Shown here: positions 56,871-64,000 of the stretch, piece by piece
Layout: each line of letters opens with the position of its first letter
Numbering within the stretch: the stretch's first letter is position 1
Assembly (NCBI GenBank): GCA_018873245.2
Contig: JAEMBT020000001.1
Location: 10,078,220-10,142,219 of the forward strand
Direction of reading: 5' to 3'
From: Archegozetes longisetosus
Lineage: Eukaryota; Arthropoda; Arachnida; Sarcoptiformes; Trhypochthoniidae
Length of the DNA stretch: 64,000 bases
Program-made: the position numbers and the translations under genes
Notes under the pieces: model-generated
Database searches by the model: none
Seen by the model: only the letters and a program-made list of their open reading frames with translations
Told to the model about the DNA's origin: nothing

Positions 56871-57800
56871 AATGTCTAGGATCATTAAACCAATATTTTC
56901 TGAAATTGGCAACTTATTGTGATAACTGAAACATGAGAAATATTAATGTCGATATCGATGCTATGGTTTGTGCAGGAATAGTTAAAATTTGTTTTAAACG
57001 TCGACTAGAAAATAATTTATTTGATTCGTTCGAAGTAAAAATTTGTAGACCGCATTGAGACATAAGTTAAAAATAAAATGAATTCTCCAGATGCCGACTA
57101 AATTGTCTAAGAATTTTGGCTAGGCAAATCAGTTGCCTAGAGAAGTAAAAATGTTTCCCCTCGACTTCAAAATTTATAAACCGCATAAAAAACGAATAAA
57201 TTTAAAACATTTGGTTCCTACAATCTTGATTAATGAGATTATATACAACATTATATATCATATAAATATTGTAGAATATGCATTATACGCTCACACATGA
57301 ATCCCTACACTCTGCGTCGGCATTTCCCTATCTCTCTACTACTACTATGAACTGACGATAGTATAGATAGTCGCCTAGCTCAAATTGACCTTTTTCAAGC
57401 TCGTAAAATTTAAATTTCCCTCGATCGAATTTGCTTCAAAACTTGCAAACTACATAAAGAGACCAATAGGTTCAAGATAAAATTGGATTCTATAAACCCA
57501 TTCATTATATGTATTATATATAGTATATATTATATATTACGCAATATATATTATATCCCTTCACTCCGCGTCGGCCTTCTGCTTACGTAGAACTCCATCT
57601 ACCTTTTCCTTCTATGCACAAGGAGTGAAGAGTCGCGCGCGCGAAGCTATACCTACTTTTATAGGCAGTTTGACGATATTAACGTGACCATGTGAACGGT
57701 AATTTTGTAATAGATTGAGTCTTTGCTTTGTGATTGGTTTATTTTCTTCTGTAGAAAATAGAGACGGATCGATATTACCGTTAATTTGTTAACGTAAATA
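56870..57800. other. Spacer between inverted LTR-like sequences
   Basis: No coding region. TA-rich tracts (57230-57270, 57500-57555), each followed by a 'cactccgcgtcggc'-like motif, suggest a decayed internal duplication. Confidence 0.4.
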
Positions 57801-58205
57801 TCGTTCATTTGTGTACGTTAATATTGTGATTGCAAAGAGCGCTTCCCTGCTTCTTTACAATCCTTGCGTGGGATGCGAAGATAAACTCTGGTTGGGCACA
57901 CTTTCACACACTGCTTGAGCCTCACACGGTAACACAAGTTAAACACAGATAAAGAAAAACACTAATTTAGTAGAGTAAAAAAATACTTTATTTAAATAAT
58001 AATAAAATACAGATGCGTAGATTTTAGCACAAAAGAAATATTTGCGAGTCCCAATTTTGGAGTGGAACACTACTTTAAATACGCGAAAATTTAGGCAATG
58101 GCTTAAAGTTATGTCCATGCCTGATCGCCGGATTTTTACATGAGATTGGCCGAACGGTGTTGACCGTTAGCCATCCTTTTTAGTAATTGGTCATTTTATG
58201 TATCG
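57800..58205 (-). repeat. LTR-like sequence B (inverted)
   Basis: Complement of sequence A, including cctgatcgccgg and the ggattgtaaag end. Opposite orientation to A, so the two do not bound one element. Confidence 0.65.
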
Positions 58206-58589
58206 AAGGAATCGAATTTTTTTAAAGGATTTCTATTCGAAAATTCTTGATTTGATACCAAAATTATCAGTTCAATTTTTGACTTGGTTAAACAGTGTTG
58301 TATCATGAGAAAAACGGTCAGTTAGAGCTGAGGGCGCTCTTTTGCTATATCATTTTTTAAAAGTCAAAGGAACTTAAAGCCGAATAACTATTTTTTTATC
58401 ATAAAATTGTCAAAAGAATTCCATTATTTAAATTTTTTAATTTCGAGATCGCATACTTTTACTTTCGAACTTATTGAAAAATATTTTTAGAATTATTCAT
58501 TATTGATAGATTTTTTATGGGTGGTTTGATTCAATAAATTTTTAAAAATAAAATATAACGATTTGTGTCAATTGACAACTGTAAAAATG

Positions 58590-59110
58590 GTAATATTGTA
58601 AAGTCTGGATCTTTGATAGGAGCGTGTACGAAATCAATTTTTAAAATATAAGCACTTTATTTAACATAACCACAAATTACATAAGATTTCACAGGATTTT
58701 AACACTAGAAGAAAGAGCGAAAAATTTAAGAAAAACACGATATTTTATAGGAACAATAGGCGGGTTAAATTAGAAAATGTTTTACAATGATAGGCTAAGC
58801 CTTTTAAGGTCAATAGCACATTTAGCTTGGATTGGGAGATTGTTTAACTAGGACACACTTAGGCAGGTTTTAGGAGTTGAGATATGCTTACTCTCAGCTG
58901 TCTTCATAACTTGTACAGTTGAGACAAGCATGTAAAGATTTCTATTGTACAAACAAAAAGTAATCTTTAGATCGGTAATAAATGTTGACATATACGGTGA
59001 GTTATGAAAATTTTTTAACAATATAGGTTATTACAAAAGTATTTTGGTATAGGTCTAATTAAGAACTTAGACGTTATTACAATATTCCATTTTAATTAAG
59101 TTGTATCTAC
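58590..59110 (-). repeat. LTR C (inverted)
   Basis: Inverted partner of 59690-60185: shared text includes gataggagcgtgta, cataaccacaaattacat, caataggcgg and tttaggagttgagatatgct. Divergence of several percent by eye. Confidence 0.75.
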
Positions 59111-59689
59111 CATTTAAAACGTTAAAACAGAAGCAAATACTTTCAAGTGTACGTATCAGTGTCTTTGTATGGTTGCAAGCATTTTGTAGATTCATTTATA
59201 TAAATGTCAGTGTTATTGTATAGAAATAAAAATTTTGCACAAATTTTTTAATGACTCGCTTAATGGATATCAAAGAATTTTTAAAGACTGAAAAAATATT
59301 TTTTACTTCCAATATGTGATGTTTCTACTTTCGCTCATTAAAACTCGCGTTTTATTATACCGAATATGATACCATTTTAAACTGAAATTTAGACAGAAAC
59401 TACTAAATATTCTTAAGCAAAATTCTTGCTTTCATACAATGACACTGACACTCAGGCTTGAATGTATTTTATTTTTGTTTTGCGCTTTAACTGATAAAAA
59501 ATTAATTAAAATGAAAGGTCTCATTTTAACAGCTTTCAATTGAAAATCGCAAGATAGATACATATATCGATTTGAAAATAATTTGTATCTTCAATAAGAT
59601 TGTAAACCTAAAGCTTTATTTAGACGTTCCACAGGTTCATTTTATTATCTTTGTTATGATTATTACGATTTTTACTCTTAAGTACTTCT

Positions 59690-60185
59690 TATATTGTAAT
59701 AACGTTTAAGTTTCTTATTTAAACCTATACTGCAATACTTTTGAAACAACCTATATTTCTAAACTTTAATTTTCATATCTCACATTATATGTCAAAATTG
59801 ATTGCTGATTTAAAGATTACTTTTGATCGTACCAAAGAAATCTTCATATGCTTGTCTATGCTGTGCAAATTATGAAGACATCTGATAATAAGCATATCTC
59901 AACTCCTAAAACCTGCCTAAGTATGTCCTAGTTATACAATCTTCCAATTCAGCTAATGTGTTATTGACCTCATAAGGTTTAGCCTATCATTGTAAAGTAT
60001 CTTCCAATTTAAACCGCCTATTGTTTCTATAGAATGTCGTTTTTTCCTAAATTTTTCGCTCTTTTCTCCAGTGTTAAAATCCTGTGAAACCTTATGTAAT
60101 TTGTATTGTGGTTATGTTTAATAAAGTGCTTATATTTTAAGTTTGATTTCTTACACGCTCCTATCAAAGATTCCAGACTTTACAA
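59690..60185 (+). repeat. LTR D, 5' LTR of the Gypsy remnant
   Basis: Contains an aataaa signal (60119) and ends near tccagactttaca, followed by ttggaggcaccgctggga, a primer-binding-type leader, then gag. Partner of LTR C in opposite orientation. Confidence 0.75.
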
Positions 60186-60429
60186 TTGGAGGCACCGCTG
60201 GGATAGGAGTTGAAGATGTATAGAAATCAATGTTGTATTTATTGAAGTTATAAGTATAAGAGAAGTTGTCAATTCTTACCCTTTGTGTTAAAATTGTGTG
60301 GTTTGCACTGTGGTCGTAATGAGTGTCTGCAATTGGTCATCAGCTTTGGTTTCGCGGTGGTTGCGTCGACTGAACCGCAGAGGGGCAACGCACAAATAAA
60401 GAAACATTGCTGTTTTTAGTTTCATTAAA

Positions 60430-60894
60430 ATGCGAATTAGAGGGCAATCTGAGTTATCCACTTCTAGTTCAGAAGTGACTGCTTTGACGGCTAAGGAACT
60501 TAAAGATGTTGTATCAGATGTAATCCGTATGTCGATGACTACAAGTAGTAGTTTAAGATTAGAGCCTTTCACAGGTCTCGATACTCGAGAACTCGTTAAG
60601 TGGCTACTAGAATTCGAGTATTACGCAGATGCAAGTAATTGGGACGATGCTGCTAAGTTTCGCAAATTTTTCACATATCTAAGAGATTATGGTCTACTGT
60701 GGTATGACCAGAATGTTAAGTGTGCAGGCGTAAATGCCCCAACAGATTGGAAAAGCCTTAAACATCTGATCACCACAGACTTGCTTTCTACTAACCACAA
60801 AGCTATTTACACAGAAGGTAAAGGTATATGCTATAATTGTCAAGAACCTAGACATCATTTACGAAATTGTCCGAATAGACAAGGTAACTGATCA
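60430..60894 (+). pseudogene. gag: Gag remnant with zinc knuckle
   Basis: 153 residues with capsid-like helices (LVKWLLEFEYYADASNW, KFFTYLRDYGLLWYDQ) and a CCHC knuckle CYNCQEPRHHLRNC. Much shorter than a normal Gypsy Gag, with an internal deletion before the knuckle. It binds retroelement RNA in intact relatives. Confidence 0.75.
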
Positions 60895-60989
60895 AGAGAA
60901 AACAGTCCTTATCGGACTAAACAAAGCAATGCAGGACTGAGTCACACTGTTCAACAAGCGATACATCCCTACATACCCAAATGTAAAAA

Positions 60990-61390
60990 CAAATTAATGT
61001 TTATGTGAAAATTAAAGGGCATGAAATTTGTTCATTAGTTGATACGGGTTCAGAGGATACCATGATTTCTCATGATCTTGCATTAAAACTTGATCTTAAG
61101 ATTGAAAAGTATACAGGTAGACCAATTACTGGAATTAACTCAAAGCCTGTAAAAATTAGCGGCTAAGTACAGCTAGATATTATCGTCTTTGATGATAAAA
61201 AAGAGCGTTCTATACCAATTACTGCTGTTGTTGTTTTAAAATTTTATTTAGATCTATTGCTAGGGTATGATTTTCATCGTGCATCTAAATCGGTGATCGA
61301 TATCTATAATAATAATATTGTGTTTAATTCTGCGGCATTCAAGGAAAGCGAAATGATGTTAAAAGCCCAAAATCTCCAAAAATATTAAAC
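60990..61390 (+). pseudogene. Aspartic protease remnant
   Basis: A frame in this stretch reads CSLVDTGSEDTMIS, the DTGS active site of retroelement proteases, then LLLGYDFHR, the second conserved segment. One in-frame stop (about 61165) breaks it. Confidence 0.7.
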
Positions 61391-61393
61391 AAA

Positions 61394-61585
61394 ATGCGTG
61401 CGATAGAAAATATTGAAATACCAGCTAACGGAATGCAGGTTGTTAAGTGTGCACCAGGCTATAAGAAAACCTTATTGAGTGCAAACTGTTATACGCAGTC
61501 AAATCAAACAATACTCTCTAAACGCAAACTATGTGTAAAAGAGCAAAATATTACCCTCAAAAATGGGATTGCTCGCTTCCTGTAG
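61394..61585 (+). pseudogene. Post-protease spacer of pol
   Basis: The short ORF (MRAIENIEIPANGMQVVKCA) followed by LSDKPITISAGSIV resembles the linker before reverse transcriptase in Gypsy pol. RT, RNase H and integrase are absent: the next recognisable sequence is the env tail. Confidence 0.5.
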
Positions 61586-61639
61586 TGAACCTTTCTGACA
61601 AACCTATAACTATATCTGCCGGTAGCATTGTAAGCGATT

Positions 61640-61916
61640 GAGTTACCGTCCACATTTGTGCATTGCAGACTTTCAATCAAACACAATTATCTTAAAGCTA
61701 CATAAAAACTGCGAACATATATGGTTAAAGAAATATGTTATTTCTTTCGGAGTTATAACTACTCTTATTATTATACTCCTATTATGTAACGGAGTAGTGA
61801 AACTTATGAAGTTGCGCAGGAAAATGCACCAGAGTTATAGGGTGTTTTATGATAGAAAAATCAGTGATTCATCGGCGGAGATGGACTTTCCATTACCTCC
61901 ATTTCTCCTATAGCTT
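61640..61916 (+). pseudogene. Envelope C-terminal remnant
   Basis: 91 residues with a membrane anchor (VISFGVITTLIIILLLCNGV) and a basic cytoplasmic tail, typical of an errantivirus Env end. The deletion joins pol linker directly to this tail. A purine-rich tract (aaaaaaaggaagca, 61993) may be the polypurine tract; no 3' LTR is recognised. Confidence 0.6.
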
Positions 61917-62267
61917 TAACTCGAATCAAACGAGTTGTAACAACTACATTATTTACTAGAAGTTTATGGTAAATAAACGATGTAGTTCAAAGAAAAAAAG
62001 GAAGCAAAAATAAAAATCAACAATCTTACATATAATTATTCTTGAAAATAAATATTCTATTTTATAATCCAATATATTTTAATCATCAAGTATGTGTTTT
62101 CCTCATTACATAAAAGTATATCATAAAAATTATAATCTAATATATAACAAAAATTAAGATTACAGTTTCATTTTAAGTAGGATATAAAAGGCACGTTAGT
62201 GTAATTAGAAGGAAAAAATTTCTTGATAAGGATTATAGTCCGACGATTTAATCTCATTAGCATAATC

Positions 62268-63581
62268 TTAATTGTCGCCAAAATTAGAAATGAACCGAAG
62301 AGTCCAGATATAGCAGTCACACGTGTCCACTTGACCCCCAAATCCAAGTTGTATCAGGTAAGACACACAAAGATCGTTCCTCAACTGTCTAACACGTTTG
62401 TTTATTGAACCATTTCTTTCAGCCTCTTCTCGAATTAGGGGATTATATAAGTAAACTAAAAAAATATAATATATATTTGATAATTAAAAGATTTAAATGT
62501 TATATTGAACTTACCTTTTCGATTAATTAACTCCTTTCCGACAACCAATACAGACAAAACGTGAATGAAATCCCAATTGCCATGTCTCTCTTTGGGAGCA
62601 AAAACAAGACCTAATACCGGTTTGCCTGTTTGCAGTAGGCTTGAGAGTTTCAATTTCAGCGCCGATCTTGTTCCAAATCTATATTTACTATATTGTTGCA
62701 TCTTTTTGCATGTTTTCCGTTTCTCTTTTAACAAAGTCCAATTCTCACCCATTAAAATTGGACAAATTTCGATTGAAGATTCTAATTTTTCCGATTCCAT
62801 ACATAGGTGTGCCCAGAAACGCATTTCGACCTCGCAAGCCAGTAAACCAGCTGTTTCATCACTGTAAGAGATGGTATAGTATAAAACTTAATCAAATTGT
62901 GAAAAAAATACTAATTAACCTCTCAAATTCATATTCTGGTATGAACCATTTGTCGGTTTCATAGTATTTAAGATAGAAGTCAAAAACCTGATTAAATTTG
63001 CCGTTCAACTGGAAATTAGGTTTGGATGGAGTTAATGAATCGAGACTAACGGTCTTTGAAGCATCAGTAACCCTATAGGCCTTTCCATCACTCTTCTTAT
63101 TCTCATAAGCTCGAATTAGAGCTATGCTCAAGTACTTTTGGGGCTCCCATGTTGCCCAGTCAGAATTAAATCCGCACCAACGAATTTAAATTCCTTGATA
63201 CCTTTTCTTTTTCTTGTACCCAAAATCGTCTCTACGAAGTATTTATATTGATCTTCAGGCTTATGCTGGTTCATCTCAAATATTTGCCTATTTTTCTCAA
63301 CCTAAAAGTATAATATGTTGAGTTTAATAGCCTAAAAAAATTTAAAACTTACGTATTTTGCGCTTTTGTTTGCCTTCGAGAAGCTTTCTAAAGCTTGCGA
63401 TGTATTAAATTGCATGCTGTCTTGAGAAACGTTTTCCACTACATCATACAAGATGTTTGCAATCTCTTCTGTAAATTCATTTATATCTAAAAAAATATGT
63501 TATTTTTTTATCAATTTTTTTTACCTCTTAGACAAACTTACTTCTATTTGTATTGAATATTTTAAATATTGGAAATCCATT
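62268..63581 (-). CDS. Chromodomain protein, 5' partial, one-base break
   Basis: Five exons on the minus strand: 63581-63542, 63486-63353, 63301-62920, 62861-62515 and 62455-62268 (TAA). Splice ends are canonical and phases agree. Exon 3 holds a chromodomain: FVETILGTRKRKGIKEFK, then in a shifted frame RWCGFNSDWATWEP and LIRAYE, which bind methylated histone tails in HP1-type proteins. One base is missing in the A-run near 63203. With it, the summed exons would be a multiple of three (364 codons), so a sequencing error is as likely as a real lesion. The C-terminal ~180 residues, including NWDFIHVLSVLVVGKE, are not assigned. The 5' exon(s) lie further upstream. Confidence 0.75.
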
Positions 63582-63589
63582 CTTTTATT

Positions 63590-64000
63590 AATAACTCTGA
63601 TCCTTTAAAAAATTTTTTTATTGTTATTCATAACTAATATTCATAATTATTATTCATAGTTAAGGTCTATAATTACAATTCATAATTCACTACTAGTTAA
63701 TATATTGAGTATTTAAAAAAATAATCTTTTCTTTGAAATGCAGTAATAACTAGAGTTCGCCTGTTTATTTTGTGACTTGGAATCTTTTTTAATTAATTCT
63801 AGGATTTTTATTAAACAATTTATATTGTTTTATGTTTTGTTGTTTGCTAGTTGTACAAATTGAGATCGGGGACCTCAATGTGAGATCTCAATTCGTTTAA
63901 GAGTCAGGCTGGACTTGTGTTTTAATTTATAACTTCCATACTTACTTTGTAATATGCGTCGTATTGATGAATTAATGATATAACACACTTTTCACTATTG
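63590..64000. other. AT-rich end of window
   Basis: No gene or element recognised; upstream exons or the promoter of the chromodomain gene may lie here or beyond the window. Confidence 0.4.

Overview
The window is AT-rich eukaryotic DNA, most likely from a mite (Acariformes, spider-mite-like). That is an inference from a cluster of intron-poor gustatory-receptor-type genes, lineage-type DEG/ENaC channels, compact introns with standard GT..AG ends, and arthropod transposons (mariner, Tc1, piggyBac, Gypsy with env). No bacterial features are present.

Region 1 (1-33 kb) is a chemosensory and channel cluster. Four intact gustatory-receptor-like genes (5004-6425 -, 19472-20806 -, 23567-24958 -, 29544-30960 +) share one structure: a ~360-codon exon, a 30-codon exon and a tiny 17-18-codon last exon, all in phase 0. 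Three broken relatives accompany them (572-2029 -, 28576-29390 +, 32326-32440 +). At 9141-15405 + a four-exon gene appears to encode three complete DEG/ENaC subunits in one 1294-residue chain. Those channels work as trimers, so this would be a covalent single-chain trimer. It is the most unusual cellular gene here.

Region 2 (33-38 kb) holds decayed coding sequence cut by nested DNA transposons: a TTAA-flanked MITE, and a 1.4-kb element with 24-bp inverted ends and a SWIM-type zinc-finger ORF. A lone matrix-metalloproteinase exon lies just before region 3.

Region 3 (38-53 kb) is a large imperfect palindrome built from a Polinton/adintovirus-like DNA virus. Two 5.7-kb arms (about 37965-43643 and 47193-52868) are near-identical inverted copies. 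Each carries a truncated major capsid protein, a core protein, an adenain-like protease, a fibre-like protein, a secreted metalloproteinase with hemopexin-like sequence, and a small intron-containing gene. The 3.5-kb centre, not repeated, carries a packaging ATPase, a Zn-ribbon/phospholipase A2 protein, a fibre with tail-fibre-type repeats, and fragments of other virion proteins. No DNA polymerase or integrase is visible. A repeat with a tRNA-like pol III promoter sits at both ends of both arms.

Region 4 (53-62 kb) is retroelement debris: an env gene broken by a double fold-back, two pairs of LTR-like sequences in head-to-head or tail-to-tail orientation, and a Gypsy remnant that keeps gag, protease and the env tail but has lost RT/integrase.

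Region 5 (62.2-63.6 kb, -) is the 3' part of a five-exon chromodomain gene with one base missing inside the chromodomain. Differences between the two viral arms, and several broken reading frames, are mostly one-base changes in homopolymer runs. Long-read consensus error is therefore a live alternative to true gene decay.
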